A stretch of DNA of 64,000 bases from Shouchella rhizosphaerae. GTDB lineage: Bacteria > Bacillota > Bacilli > Bacillales > Bacillaceae_D. The DNA lies in the NCBI RefSeq assembly GCF_900142675.1, contig NZ_FRBS01000004.1:1-64000 (forward strand), read 5' to 3'. The notes beneath the pieces were generated by a model that worked only from the letters and a program-made list of their open reading frames with translations, did no database searches and was not told the DNA's origin. Shown one piece after another: positions 43,050-51,780 of this stretch (position 1 is the stretch's first letter; each line of letters opens with the position of its first letter). The position numbers and the translations under genes were made by a program.

Positions 43050-43887
43050 AGAACGAATCTATACAAATTACAAACGTACGTTGTTTCCATTCTTTGCTCC
43101 CGTGCTTACGAAGCAGTCGCTACGAGCTAGTACAAGAGCCGTCCTTTCACAATTAGCGCTTCTTACTTGAGAAACCATTTTATTCTGTTTGGACAAATAA
43201 TATGATGGGTTTTAAAACTATTTATGAGAAGGATAAGAGTGATGTGCATGCACAAATGATTGCTAAGTCTTAAAACGGAGATAAATCCCAGGAGGAGCTA
43301 ATAAATTTTGGATGTGCGTCGTTTCCTCATTGTCGTCACACAGAGCAAATTAACGCTTAAAAGGAGGCGAAAGCCCTGGCCCGTTAAGTCGTATTGGAAC
43401 AAAAAATTGTGTAAAGTGGTTCCGGTGACAAGCCGCGCCCCCCTTTTAATCACATAAATGGGTATCCTATTAAACATTGGCAGAAAGCGATGCTTACAAA
43501 ACCTTGTTTTGTAGACTGTTGTCCTAAAGATGCCTGCACGATCAGCCTCCCAGGACTTAAACTATGCCGGGTGGCTTTCTTTTAATTTGCTACTTATTAT
43601 GCTATCTTTTAAATACTTCCCGTTCCTACATTTTATTATAGACATTAGTGATTGATTTAAATTCGGAACGTAAATTATATGGAAGTACTATTCCCTTTTT
43701 CCTCGGATTTTTTAAAGACGATCCCTTATCAACATGATAATAAGATAAATAAACTAATTTTGAACAGTAGGTGGGATCTATGCTATCCAAAGTATTTGTA
43801 ATTTTGTAGGATGGTCTCGCAGGATGTATCACGCCGTCTGTGACTTAGCGGCTCTATTGCGCAATGTGGAGAGGTGCTATTAGAAAA
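43050..43887. other. AT-rich gene-free region
   Basis: About 840 bp with no convincing gene on either strand; reading frames are short and lack ribosome sites. It contains a perfect hairpin TACAAAAC-ctt-GTTTTGTA (43495-43513) and a terminator-like stem (AGCC-t-CCC/GGG-t-GGCT then TTTCTTTT, about 43543-43584). It may be decayed mobile DNA or an unrecognised RNA gene. Confidence 0.5.
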
Positions 43888-44256
43888 ATGAAAAAAATTA
43901 TTTCGGTTACAGTTATTTTAATAGTTTTAATCGTCGGATCTGTTTATATCGCTTTTTTTGATAACCCCTTTTCCGAGAAGAGACGTATTTCTCAAGTTGA
44001 AGAGTATATCGCAAACCAACCTCTAACAAGCGAAATCTCCAATATATACGCGGAGTGGGATGCTAAAAGAGGAGATTATGATATTTTCGTAGTATTCGAT
44101 AATGAACCAAACCTAACGTACAATTACATTATTCATTCAGAAGAAAAGGAAGGAGTTCTATTAATAATTAGAGAAAAAGTTAATGGAAGGACACAAGAGA
44201 TAAAAGAAGGAGAAAACGGTGTAGCAGAAGGTGATCCAGTAAATGAGGATTATTGA
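43888..44256 (+). CDS. DUF3139-like membrane-anchored protein
   Basis: About 122 residues. One N-terminal membrane segment (IISVTVILIVLIVGSVYIAFF) and an extracytoplasmic acidic domain with YIANQPLTSEISNIYAEWDAKRGDYD. The layout resembles DUF3139 proteins of Firmicutes. The ribosome site GGAGAGGTG is a little far (11 bases) from ATG 43888. Base composition is clearly A/T-richer than the neighbouring core genes, fitting recent acquisition with the mobile DNA next to it. Confidence 0.6.
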   Translation: MKKIISVTVILIVLIVGSVYIAFFDNPFSEKRRISQVEEYIANQPLTSEISNIYAEWDAKRGDYDIFVVFDNEPNLTYNYIIHSEEKEGVLLIIREKVNGRTQEIKEGENGVAEGDPVNEDY

Positions 44257-44341
44257 GCAAATTTCATAAATATCAGGAAGTTTACGCTGATTGAATCCAG
44301 AACCGAGTTATAATCCCATTCTGGATTCTTCTTGTATGAGG

Positions 44342-44549
44342 TCATTTATAAACCCTATTTTCTCCCTCAACTTTTTCTTTTATGGAGCGGTTTTGAGGTA
44401 TTTCGTTTTGATGGTAAAGGCTATCAAATGCAACAAATTGAAGAGGAACTTGACGAGTTTCTTTGATCGAGAGCATAGCTGCATGTTTCAAAGTCCAGCT
44501 TTCCTTCTTTATCCAGGGCAACTAGTTCTCCATCAAGCACTGGATCATC
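44342..44549 (-). pseudogene. remnant of an ATP-dependent DNA ligase gene
   Basis: On the minus strand one frame reads DDPVLDGELVALDKEGKLDF, the 'LDGE' motif region of ATP-dependent DNA ligases (LigD/YkoU type). About 50 bases on, in another frame, VPLQFVAFDSLYHQNEI resembles the following ligase motif (FD-hydrophobic-LY). A frameshift separates the two, stops close both, and no N- or C-terminal parts are seen, so this is a decayed fragment. It is fused to the end of a truncated IS200-type transposase. Confidence 0.6.
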
Positions 44550-44806
44550 AACGAACTTTTCCCTTTCAAATACCCCATGAAATACGATACCGACATTTTT
44601 GGCGGAATTTTCACCAGCATGTGTATGTGATCAATCATCGCATGGGCTTCGATAATTTCTACATCTTTCATTTCACATAACCTTCTCAAAATAGCTCCAA
44701 TATCTTTTCGCAGCTTCCCATAGACAATCTTTCGTCTATACTTAGGGATAAACACGATATGATACTTACAATTCCATCTTGTGTGTGATAAACTGTTGTC
44801 ACTCAT
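44522..44806 (-). pseudogene. tnpA: truncated IS200-type transposase TnpA
   Basis: 94 residues from MSDNSLSHTRWNCKYHIVFIP split over the ribosome-site-supported start (AAAGGAG) at 44806. Y1-transposase domain with the HUH metal motif in DHIHMLVKI. Normal IS200 TnpA is about 150 residues; here homology stops at GYLKGKSSLMI, so the catalytic Tyr helix is missing and the protein should be inactive. The sequence continues directly into the DNA ligase remnant. Confidence 0.82.
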
Positions 44807-44945
44807 GGGTGAGATCTCCTTTCGTTGATAGAAGTTGGTTTGGCGGCCAAGTTCTATTATAACGATTGGAGATTTTTTCATCACTAGACCTCTCTAGAAG
44901 TTTCGTTTTCACACGTGCAGAGCACGTGGTTTCAAACCCATATTA

Positions 44946-44979
44946 ATAAAAAACGGAAGCTGCCCCGGTCAGCTTCCGT
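44946..44979 (-). terminator. terminator of the N-hydroxylase operon
   Basis: ACGGAAGCTG/CAGCTTCCGT hairpin (44953-44962/44970-44979), minus strand then TTTTTTA. The last codons of the gene lie within the stem. Confidence 0.8.
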
Positions 44980-46273
44980 CCTCTTCATTGCCAAACTGTT
45001 GAAAAACAGACCCTGGGCTTACTTGGAATACCTCATTGCCGCATAGTTCATTTACAATCCGTGCGTTCCGTTCAACCGATAAAGCGAGATTGGTAGCACT
45101 TGTCCCTAACGCATGTTCGACATTCGTTAAGGAAAACATCCGGTTTTTGCGCGCATCTTTAAAAATGAGTTCTGCATTACGTGTTAGTTTAAACTCGCTT
45201 TCGCCTTCCATTTCCAGCTCAGTCTGCATTGCTTCCAACCAGCGGGGGACATTCGGCTTATAGCCTGTTGCTAAAATGACTTTTTCTGTCTGGTAGGCAA
45301 ACGTCTGCCTTTGTTGTGTTTGTTCTCCGATCACTTGATAGCTCCGCGGTCCCTTTTTCTCAATCGTTGTCACTTCCATATTGGCGCGTATTAAAGCAGG
45401 AGAAGCTTTTTTGGCAATGCTGCGGTGGTACAATAGGTCATAAATGTTGTGGAGTGTTTTAGCTTGCACGCCATTGCGCAAATGCCCGAGCAGTGAAAGG
45501 GTGTCCTTCCTTGTTTCATAGGGAAGTTCATGAAAATAAGAAACAAAATCTGGCGAAAAAAGCTCTTGCCCGATCTTTGATTCTTCTAGTTGGAAAAAGC
45601 CTGGCGATCTTGTAAACCAGTTAAGGGTGTAATGGTGATTCGGTTGGTTCTGTAAAAGGGAGTAAAAAATTTCAGCAGCGCTCTGCCCTGAACCGATTAC
45701 CGTTACCGACCGTGCTTCCTTTATGTCTTTTTCATAAAAGCGATAGTCGCTTGAATGGATGATGTCTTCGTTGCATGCTTTTTCTAAGCTGCCTGGAAGG
45801 AGCGGCACACTACCAGTACCAACAACGATATGGGTTGCATAAACCGTTTTTTCTATTCCAGCCGCTAATAGCACGACTCGATATGCTTCTTTCTCCGCTT
45901 CATACTGAACCTCCAACACCTTTGTGCCAAAATGGCAGTTGCTTAGTTGCCCTGCCACCCATTGACAATAGGCATTGTACTCCATTCTTGGAATGTCAAA
46001 GCGGTTGAAAAAATAAAAGGACATCAGCCTTTTTTCCGCATGAGCATAATTTAAAAAGGTGTAGCGGCTCTGCGGATTAGCCAACGTTATTAAATCTGCT
46101 AAAAAAGGAACCTGAAGGTCGGTTCCATCAAGCAGCATGCCAGGATGCCACAAAAAGACATCATTTTCATCAAAAAAGGCTGCTTTGATATCGGTGCTTT
46201 CTGCTATCATGGCTGCCAGCCCTAAATTATAAGGACCAATCCCTACACCAACAACGTCAAACATATCCTCCAT
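44969..46273 (-). CDS. lysine/ornithine N-monooxygenase (SidA/IucD family)
   Basis: 434 residues, flavin-dependent N-hydroxylase used in hydroxamate siderophore synthesis. FAD motif GVGIGPYNLGLA at about 9-20, NADPH motif VIGSGQSAAE near 190, and C-terminal ATGYKPNVP. Second gene of a two-gene operon, 12 bp after an aldehyde dehydrogenase. No NIS or NRPS siderophore synthetase is present in the window, so the product of the hydroxylation is unknown here. Confidence 0.88.
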   Translation of the reverse strand: MEDMFDVVGVGIGPYNLGLAAMIAESTDIKAAFFDENDVFLWHPGMLLDGTDLQVPFLADLITLANPQSRYTFLNYAHAEKRLMSFYFFNRFDIPRMEYNAYCQWVAGQLSNCHFGTKVLEVQYEAEKEAYRVVLLAAGIEKTVYATHIVVGTGSVPLLPGSLEKACNEDIIHSSDYRFYEKDIKEARSVTVIGSGQSAAEIFYSLLQNQPNHHYTLNWFTRSPGFFQLEESKIGQELFSPDFVSYFHELPYETRKDTLSLLGHLRNGVQAKTLHNIYDLLYHRSIAKKASPALIRANMEVTTIEKKGPRSYQVIGEQTQQRQTFAYQTEKVILATGYKPNVPRWLEAMQTELEMEGESEFKLTRNAELIFKDARKNRMFSLTNVEHALGTSATNLALSVERNARIVNELCGNEVFQVSPGSVFQQFGNEEDGS

Positions 46274-46285
46274 TTCGATCCACTC

Positions 46286-47647
46286 CTATTTGCATATATT
46301 ACGAATAAATGTATTTGCGATTTTCCCTTGTTTGTAACGAAATGGCACATCAAATGTTGTCGATTGCTTTAACAAGCTCTTTTGATGGGAAAAAGTGCGA
46401 AAGCTTTCATAGCCATGGTAAGCACCAATGCCACTCGCTCCTTTGCCGCCGAAAGGAAGGTACGGGTTTGCTGCATGCATAAGTGTGTCGTTAATGCAGC
46501 CACCGCCAAACGAAAGCTGCTCCGTAAATAGCCGTTGTACACGCTCGTTTTCAGAAAATACATAGAGTGCAAGTGGATTCGGCAATGAGCGGACTTTTTG
46601 AATTGCTTCGGCAGGCGTTTTGTATCGGAACACAGGCAAGATGGGCCCAAAGATTTCCTCCTGCATGATCGGCGCATCCCAAGGAACATTGGTTAAGATT
46701 GTTGGAGAGATTAAACGCGCCTGTGGTGAAATTTGACCGCCAAGGGCAATATGACCATTATCTAAATAGCGGCGCAGGCGCTCAAAGTGTTTGTCGTTCA
46801 CAATTTGCGTATAGGTTCCTTCTTTTGTCCTGTCCGAAAAAAGCGTATATGTTTGCGTTTTTAGCTGCTCGAGAAACGGTTCGTACACGTCTTCATCGAC
46901 AAGAGCATAATCGGGAGCGATGCATGTTTGCCCAGCATTTAAAAATTTTCCCCAAGCAATCCGTTTGGCCGCCAATTTCAATTTTGCTTCGCCATCCACA
47001 ATCACTGGACTTTTCCCACCTAATTCAAGCGTACATGGCGTCATATGTTTAGCTGCTTTTTCTAACACGATTTTTCCGACAGCGGCACTTCCAGTAAAGA
47101 AAATAGAGTCAAATGGAAGATTGAGTAGCGTCTCTGCTGTTTTCGCGTCTCCTTCTACCACGGTCACGAGCTCTTTCGGAAATGTGGCCCGGACAGCGGC
47201 AGCCATTATGCTTGAAGTCCGCGGCGTCAACTCAGAAGGCTTGAGCACTGCGGCATTGCCAGCAGCAAGGGCACCAATTAAAGGTGCAAATGTGAGTTGA
47301 ATCGGATAATTCCAAGGGGAAATGATTAAGACGCTACCGTATGGTTCTGTTGCCACCCAGCTTTTTGAACCGGTATGGCTGGTAGGCGTTTTCACTTTCA
47401 TTGGCTTGACCCATTCATCGATTGAGTCCAACGCCAAATCGATCTCTTGGTGTAGAAAAGCCATTTCAACCATCCTAGCTTCAGGCTCTTGTTTATTCAA
47501 ATCCGCTCGTAACGCCGAAAGCAGCTCTTTTTCATACGTTTGCAGCATCGTTTTTAGCTTTTGGAGCTGTTGTTTTCGGTAAGCAACGGCTTTTGTAGCG
47601 CCAGTAAACACATGCTCTTTCTGAACGGCTAGCAATGTCTCGTACAT
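46286..47647 (-). CDS. aldehyde dehydrogenase family protein
   Basis: 453 residues, the short ALDH type (as B. subtilis YwdH). Catalytic Cys in NAGQTCIAPDY, general base Glu in LELGGKSP, NAD-binding FTGSAAVGK. C-terminal hydrophobic/basic tail (RYKQGKIANTFIRNICK) resembles membrane-associated fatty aldehyde dehydrogenases. AAGGAG is 13 bases before ATG. Coupled to the N-hydroxylase gene. Confidence 0.87.
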   Translation of the reverse strand: MYETLLAVQKEHVFTGATKAVAYRKQQLQKLKTMLQTYEKELLSALRADLNKQEPEARMVEMAFLHQEIDLALDSIDEWVKPMKVKTPTSHTGSKSWVATEPYGSVLIISPWNYPIQLTFAPLIGALAAGNAAVLKPSELTPRTSSIMAAAVRATFPKELVTVVEGDAKTAETLLNLPFDSIFFTGSAAVGKIVLEKAAKHMTPCTLELGGKSPVIVDGEAKLKLAAKRIAWGKFLNAGQTCIAPDYALVDEDVYEPFLEQLKTQTYTLFSDRTKEGTYTQIVNDKHFERLRRYLDNGHIALGGQISPQARLISPTILTNVPWDAPIMQEEIFGPILPVFRYKTPAEAIQKVRSLPNPLALYVFSENERVQRLFTEQLSFGGGCINDTLMHAANPYLPFGGKGASGIGAYHGYESFRTFSHQKSLLKQSTTFDVPFRYKQGKIANTFIRNICK

Positions 47648-47723
47648 AACAGCTCAAGCACTCCTTTTCAAAACAAACCGATTTTTTATATCTATACCCT
47701 TAAATTCCCCTTTTTAACGACGA

Positions 47724-48323
47724 TCACTTTCGGCCATAATCGGCTTTTATCTCTCCCCACACATCCGTTTCCCATTTTAACACTGGATTATGGTTAGGGT
47801 TTTCGCGCAGCCATTTCTCCGCCCGTTCCACAAGCGACCAAATTTCTTCCGTTTCTTTTGTCCGGCTTAATGTAGAATTGGCTTTTTTCTTTTTTACCCA
47901 ACCAATTGCAGTCGCAGAATCAGAGTAGACAGGCTTGTCCGTTCCTTGTACATAGGCGAGGCCATGGACAATCGCTAAAAACTCGCCCATATTATTCGTG
48001 CCCATGTTAATGGGCGTCTTTTCAAATAAAATCTCCCCTGTCTTGGTGTCAACCCCTTTGTATTCAACTTTTCCAGGATTCCCTTGGCTACCAACGTCAA
48101 CGCTAACGCTGTCCCAAACAGGTGATTTTTGCGCTTTGTCTTTTGGCCTCACTGAAGAGGCCATGCTTTTGCCTTGGAAAGCAGCCTCTGCTTCTGCAAG
48201 CGTAGGGAATGATTTAAACCTTGCCTGAGGGTACCCTTTCACTTGGGCTTCACAGTCAGCCCATGACCGGAAAATCCCTTGTTTTCTTCCTTTCCAAACA
48301 ACGTAATATTTTTGCTTTGCCAT
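47724..48323 (-). CDS. rnhA: ribonuclease HI with N-terminal hybrid-binding domain
   Basis: 199 residues. An N-terminal hybrid-binding (viroplasmin-like) domain (KYYVVWKGRKQGIFRSW, residues 6-22, ending near 52) precedes a linker and the RNase H fold. The four acidic catalytic residues can be placed: D76 (SVDVGSQGNPG), E114 (NMGEF), D135 (VYSDSATA) and D195 (ADYGRK). Very close to the structurally studied Bacillus halodurans enzyme. Degrades RNA in RNA-DNA hybrids. AAGGAGG ribosome site. Confidence 0.94.
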   Translation of the reverse strand: MAKQKYYVVWKGRKQGIFRSWADCEAQVKGYPQARFKSFPTLAEAEAAFQGKSMASSVRPKDKAQKSPVWDSVSVDVGSQGNPGKVEYKGVDTKTGEILFEKTPINMGTNNMGEFLAIVHGLAYVQGTDKPVYSDSATAIGWVKKKKANSTLSRTKETEEIWSLVERAEKWLRENPNHNPVLKWETDVWGEIKADYGRK

Positions 48324-48391
48324 TTTTTAACCTCCTTGGATCGTATAGTTTCGGACTGCCATGGAAAACGTATGGATGGAGGTGAGGCAAC

Positions 48392-48532
48392 TTGAAACGA
48401 AATAAACAAGCAAAAAAAACATTGACCAATAACCAGACACCAACTGAATCCATGTTTAATGAAGAAGTTGCAAGTGAACTTATTGACAACGGAACAAACA
48501 AATCAACGAGCAAAAAACCGAAACAACGGTAA
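48392..48532 (+). CDS. small polar protein, possibly a spore protein
   Basis: 46 residues, TTG start at 48392 with GGAGGTGA before it. Rich in Asn, Lys, Thr and Glu, with EEVASELIDNGTNK recalling the FASE-like block of gamma-type SASPs, though too short and diverged to be sure. Divergent from rnhA, 68 bp away. Not a family I can name. Confidence 0.5.
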   Translation: MKRNKQAKKTLTNNQTPTESMFNEEVASELIDNGTNKSTSKKPKQR

Positions 48533-48708
48533 TGTTAAAGCTAGTTAGCATACCCGTAAGGCCAAAAGCGGCCTAATTAGGAACGTTTGTCTCTCACCTG
48601 CATTTAGCATACTTGATTTTCCGTTTCAACGAAAGCGCGCTACCACGACGACGATGTATAAATTTGGATCAACCTGGCGATGATTTTGGATAAAGAGGTG
48701 AGCGAAAC

Positions 48709-48960
48709 TTGGACATCCATATTGAACGGAAACGGACCGCTGACAAAGCAGGTGACTTCATTTGTACATCTTCGGACAAGTTATTTGTGCTTATCGTTGA
48801 CCCACCAGAACGCTACCCGTATTTATTGCTATGCCTCGATACGTTCTCAATTGTACAAAATTATAGCAGCATTCCATCGAGAGAAGAATTGGAAGAAGAT
48901 ATCGGGGAAGACATTAAAGAAATTTACAACCAAGAACACGCCACCATTTCGTTTTTATAA
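48709..48960 (+). CDS. hypothetical protein
   Basis: 83 residues, TTG start with AGAGGTGA seven bases upstream. Soluble, with a beta-rich middle (KLFVLIVDPPERYPYLLLCLD) and an acidic helical C terminus (SREELEEDIGEDIKEI). Followed at once by a terminator. Family not recognised. Confidence 0.65.
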   Translation: MDIHIERKRTADKAGDFICTSSDKLFVLIVDPPERYPYLLLCLDTFSIVQNYSSIPSREELEEDIGEDIKEIYNQEHATISFL

Positions 48961-48964
48961 TAAG

Positions 48965-48996
48965 AAAAAGGGCATAGGCAGCAACCTATGTCCTTT
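48965..48996. terminator. terminator between the 48709 gene and abrB
   Basis: AAAGGGCATAGG (48967-48978) and CCTATGTCCTTT (48985-48996); T tract best on the minus strand (CCCTTTTTC). The dispersed repeat at 48997 begins at its abrB side. Confidence 0.8.
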
Positions 48997-49124
48997 CAGT
49001 CTGTAAACAATACTCGAATAGTTTGTCGTTTGCATGTATTCCAACGGAGAATACCATTGCCTATGAGCCTATGCGCTAATCGCTCTCACTCGTTTCACCG
49101 TCTGACAAACGGCTTCTACCTGTC
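48997..49124 (-). repeat. dispersed 3'-UTR repeat, diverged copy after abrB
   Basis: Minus strand starts GACAGGTAGAAGCCGTTTGT, runs through CAGACG and GCAAACGACAAA and ends GTTTACAGACTG. Ends are inverted repeats like those of the other copies. It fills the space from 12 bp after the abrB stop codon to the terminator hairpin. Confidence 0.65.
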
Positions 49125-49136
49125 TAAGCTGTCCGT

Positions 49137-49433
49137 TTAAGCGTTCCCGACAAAACGGCTCTCTTTTTGCTTTAACTCGTCCAATAACTGTTTGGCCGCT
49201 TCCTGGCTCAGCACAACATTTCCGTTTGCAAGCTCCAAATGTTCTTCTGAAGATTCACCTGTTACCATGCATGTTTTGATGGAAGGCTCGTACTTCCTGA
49301 CAATCACACGGTCATCTTCTACATAGATTTCCAATGGGCTGCCAATATCAATTCCCATGGTTTTCCGCAATTCTTTTGGCACGACAATTCGCCCTAGCTG
49401 GTCCACTTTACGGACAATGCCCGTCGCTTTCAT
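49137..49433 (-). CDS. abrB: AbrB-family transition-state regulator
   Basis: 98 residues. The N-terminal swapped-hairpin DNA-binding domain (MKATGIVRKVDQLGRIVVPKE, split at residue 20, to about 53) is highly conserved; the C-terminal multimerisation half matches AbrB/Abh in spacing (TCMVTGESSEEHLEL, LSQEAAKQLLDELK). Represses stationary-phase genes during growth. Cannot be told apart from an Abh-type paralogue on sequence alone. Single gene with the dispersed repeat in its 3' end. Confidence 0.87.
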   Translation of the reverse strand: MKATGIVRKVDQLGRIVVPKELRKTMGIDIGSPLEIYVEDDRVIVRKYEPSIKTCMVTGESSEEHLELANGNVVLSQEAAKQLLDELKQKESRFVGNA

Positions 49434-49584
49434 TCAGCATCCTCCTTATATTCAAACGATTCACATTCCTATTAAACCATGTCAGGGCGCTTCGTTCCAT
49501 AACCGCTCCACTAATTTACTCGAATCGGTGCTTTTTGCTGTATTTTATGGAATTTAACGGAAATAAACTAAGCGGTAAGCATTA

Positions 49585-49613
49585 CGAAAAACCCCTGGCC
49601 ATAAGGCCAGGGG
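49585..49613 (-). terminator. terminator of the 49622 gene
   Basis: CCCCTGGCC-ataa-GGCCAGGGG (49592-49613), minus strand followed by TTTTT. Confidence 0.88.
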
Positions 49614-49621
49614 CGATTGGT

Positions 49622-49942
49622 TTAAGGCATGGAATCTACCGTCTTTTCTTCATACCAGTTATCCAATACTTTCGCATCAAGCACTTGTGCTTCCACATAC
49701 CTGGATTGCTTTTTTGAAAACAGCTTATGCCAGTTAAAGTCGAAGTCTTTTGCGACTTGAACAAGAGTAAGGAGCTCTTGCCAAGCAACGTAGCGCTTAT
49801 ACCAAAAAAATTGGGGCTGTTCGGTCATATATGGGTATAGGTCATCGAATTCAGTGTGTTTGCAATCAATCGTACGTTCAAATTGCACTTTTGCATCGCT
49901 CAACTTTTTCTCAAGATAAACATGCAATTCGTCCTTATTCAC
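49622..49942 (-). CDS. hypothetical protein downstream of the Na+ symporter
   Basis: 106 residues, GTG start with AGAGGGGG upstream. Helical and rich in aromatic residues (PQFFWYKRYVAWQELLTL), no signal or membrane segment. Starts 39 bp after the transporter stop in the same direction, so possibly co-transcribed. I do not recognise the family. Confidence 0.65.
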   Translation of the reverse strand: MNKDELHVYLEKKLSDAKVQFERTIDCKHTEFDDLYPYMTEQPQFFWYKRYVAWQELLTLVQVAKDFDFNWHKLFSKKQSRYVEAQVLDAKVLDNWYEEKTVDSMP

Positions 49943-49981
49943 AATGATGCCCCCTCTTGCTTTTTGCTATTATAACATATT

Positions 49982-51349
49982 TCAAGAAAATAGGAGAGCA
50001 AATAGATTAAATCCAAAAAATTGGTCAATCAAGACAACGGCAATTGCTACAGGAACGATACCGGTCATAATCGTATACCATAATGTAAAAGCTTTTTTGC
50101 CAAGGACGCTGCCCATTTGGAATTCTGCTGCGAGTGTTTGTCGTTTTACTTTAACAAGCAAAAAGATGCATATGAGCAACGAACCAATCGGCATCAATAT
50201 GTTGGATGCAAGAAAATCCACCAAGTCGAAAAAGGGCATACCAAATAGGTGCACATCCCCGATCACGCCAAATGACAATGCAGAAGGAATGCCCATCAGC
50301 AACACAAACAAAGCGATTAGCCAGCTTCCTTTTGCCCGTTTGTCTCCATCCCCTCTCATAAAGGCAGCGACGACAATTTCTAACAGTGAAAAAGCGGTGC
50401 TAAGAGCAGCGAAGAAGAAAAGCATGAAAAAGAGGACAACCACGATATCGCCAAATGGCATTTGCGAAAAAATCGCTGGCACGGCTGCAAAAATAAGCGT
50501 CGGCCCTTCGCTTGGTTCTAGACCGAAAGTGAACACACCGGGGAATATAACGATTCCTGCCAGCATTGCGACAAAAATATTCATTACCCCTAATGTAGCA
50601 GCAGATACAGGCAAATCTTGCTTTTTTGACGCATATGAACTGAAAGTCACCATCACCGAAACGCCAATCGATAAAGCAAAAAAGGATTGGCCAAGGGCGA
50701 ACAAAACTACTTCGCTTGAAAGGCTTTCCCAATTTGGCTTGAACAGAAAGGCCAGTCCTTCCTTAGCTCCATCAAGTGTGAGTGAATAAATCGACAATAG
50801 CACTAAAAGGACAAACAAAGCGGGAATCATCCATTTGCTTGCTCGTTCAATCCCTTTCTGGACCCCTTTTTGCACAACGGCAGCCGTCAATCCTAAAAAC
50901 AACGCCTGTGCCCCGACAGCCAAATAAGGATTTGCGATCAATCCCGTAAATTTAGCTTGGTACCCGCCTACATCAAGGCCGCCTAGCTGGCCAAATAAGG
51001 AGGAACCTAAATAAATCAGCGACCAGCCCCCGACGACGCTGTAAAAAGACAGGATCAAAAAACAAGTGACGACGCCAAGCCAGCCTGTCACACTCCAGAC
51101 CGAACGGGGCGCCAGCATGTTATAGGTTGAAATCGCGTCTCGGCCTGAATGGCGACCAAGCACGTATTCACCGATAAGTAAAGGAACACCTATCAGCAAA
51201 GTAAATGCGAGGAAAAGCACAAAAAAAGCGCCTCCACCGCTTGTGCCTGCAATGTAAGGAAACTTCCATATAGCGCCGAGGCCAATTGCGCTGCCAGCCG
51301 TTGCATATAAAAAACCTAATTTTGAAGACCATTGTTGTGAAGTTGCCAT
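49982..51349 (-). CDS. Na+-dependent transporter of the NSS family
   Basis: 455 residues, eleven to twelve membrane helices, LeuT-like fold. The unwound first helix GSAIGLGAIWKFPYIAG carries the Na+ and substrate site; GGGAFF follows. Probably an amino-acid importer driven by Na+, the preferred coupling ion in alkaliphiles. Substrate unknown. Ribosome site AAAGGAG. B. subtilis relatives are YhdH and YocR. Confidence 0.9.
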   Translation of the reverse strand: MATSQQWSSKLGFLYATAGSAIGLGAIWKFPYIAGTSGGGAFFVLFLAFTLLIGVPLLIGEYVLGRHSGRDAISTYNMLAPRSVWSVTGWLGVVTCFLILSFYSVVGGWSLIYLGSSLFGQLGGLDVGGYQAKFTGLIANPYLAVGAQALFLGLTAAVVQKGVQKGIERASKWMIPALFVLLVLLSIYSLTLDGAKEGLAFLFKPNWESLSSEVVLFALGQSFFALSIGVSVMVTFSSYASKKQDLPVSAATLGVMNIFVAMLAGIVIFPGVFTFGLEPSEGPTLIFAAVPAIFSQMPFGDIVVVLFFMLFFFAALSTAFSLLEIVVAAFMRGDGDKRAKGSWLIALFVLLMGIPSALSFGVIGDVHLFGMPFFDLVDFLASNILMPIGSLLICIFLLVKVKRQTLAAEFQMGSVLGKKAFTLWYTIMTGIVPVAIAVVLIDQFFGFNLFALLFS

Positions 51350-51588
51350 GTTGTTGCTCCTTTATTACACACGATTTTTTTATCGTACCAAAGGAAGCTT
51401 TAAGAAACAAGCCTGCCCTGTTCTGAAAACTTACCGACTTTTGGCTAACAAAGTATCCAGAAAAATGGTTCATTTTTTGTTGCTTTTATGTTTATTACGC
51501 TTTTAAACGGGTATAGAAACTATACAGGAAAACAATGAAAAACCCCCTTCGTTGTTTTCTAAAAGCAAACAACCCTTCCCCCACTACT

Positions 51589-51612
51589 GAAGCGCCCTTT
51601 CCCAGGCGCTTC
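51589..51612. terminator. hairpin at the edge of the composite repeat
   Basis: GAAGCGCC-ctttccca-GGCGCTTC, perfect but without a T tract. Possibly an old terminator. Confidence 0.5.
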
Positions 51613-51780
51613 AACCTGTATACAAACGCTCGCATATTTGTCGTTTGTCTCACTCACTCATCTACTCATGAACCCTCGTTCTATTGGCACCTTTCCTCGG
51701 CTATCAGCCTGAGGACACTCATGTTTTATTGGCAACTTACTCCAATTACACTACGGCTGAACAAGCGCTTTCTAAGTTCA
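51613..51780 (-). repeat. dispersed repeat, composite: one copy plus a truncated second copy
   Basis: On the minus strand the 3' part (51713-51613) reads TCAGGCTGATAG, then CGAGG, CCAATAGAAC, GGGTTCATGAG, ACAAACGACAAATATGCGAG and ends CGTTTGTATACAGGTTG, matching the family. The 5' part (51780-51714) starts TTAGAAAGCGCTTGTTCAGCC and is the left half of another copy. No gene ends just upstream. The rest of the ~620-bp gap 51350-51974 holds no gene. Confidence 0.7.

Noticed and set aside
43626-43832. 68-codon minus-strand frame in the A/T-rich gap
   Set aside because: No ribosome site, no recognisable sequence, and an odd composition; likely chance.
44291-44680. 129-codon plus-strand frame opposite the IS200 remnant
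   Set aside because: Antisense to TnpA and ligase fragments that are recognisable on the other strand.
49944-50789. 281-codon frame on the plus strand inside the NSS transporter gene
   Set aside because: Antisense shadow of a clear membrane transporter; no ribosome site and a composition that mirrors the coding strand.
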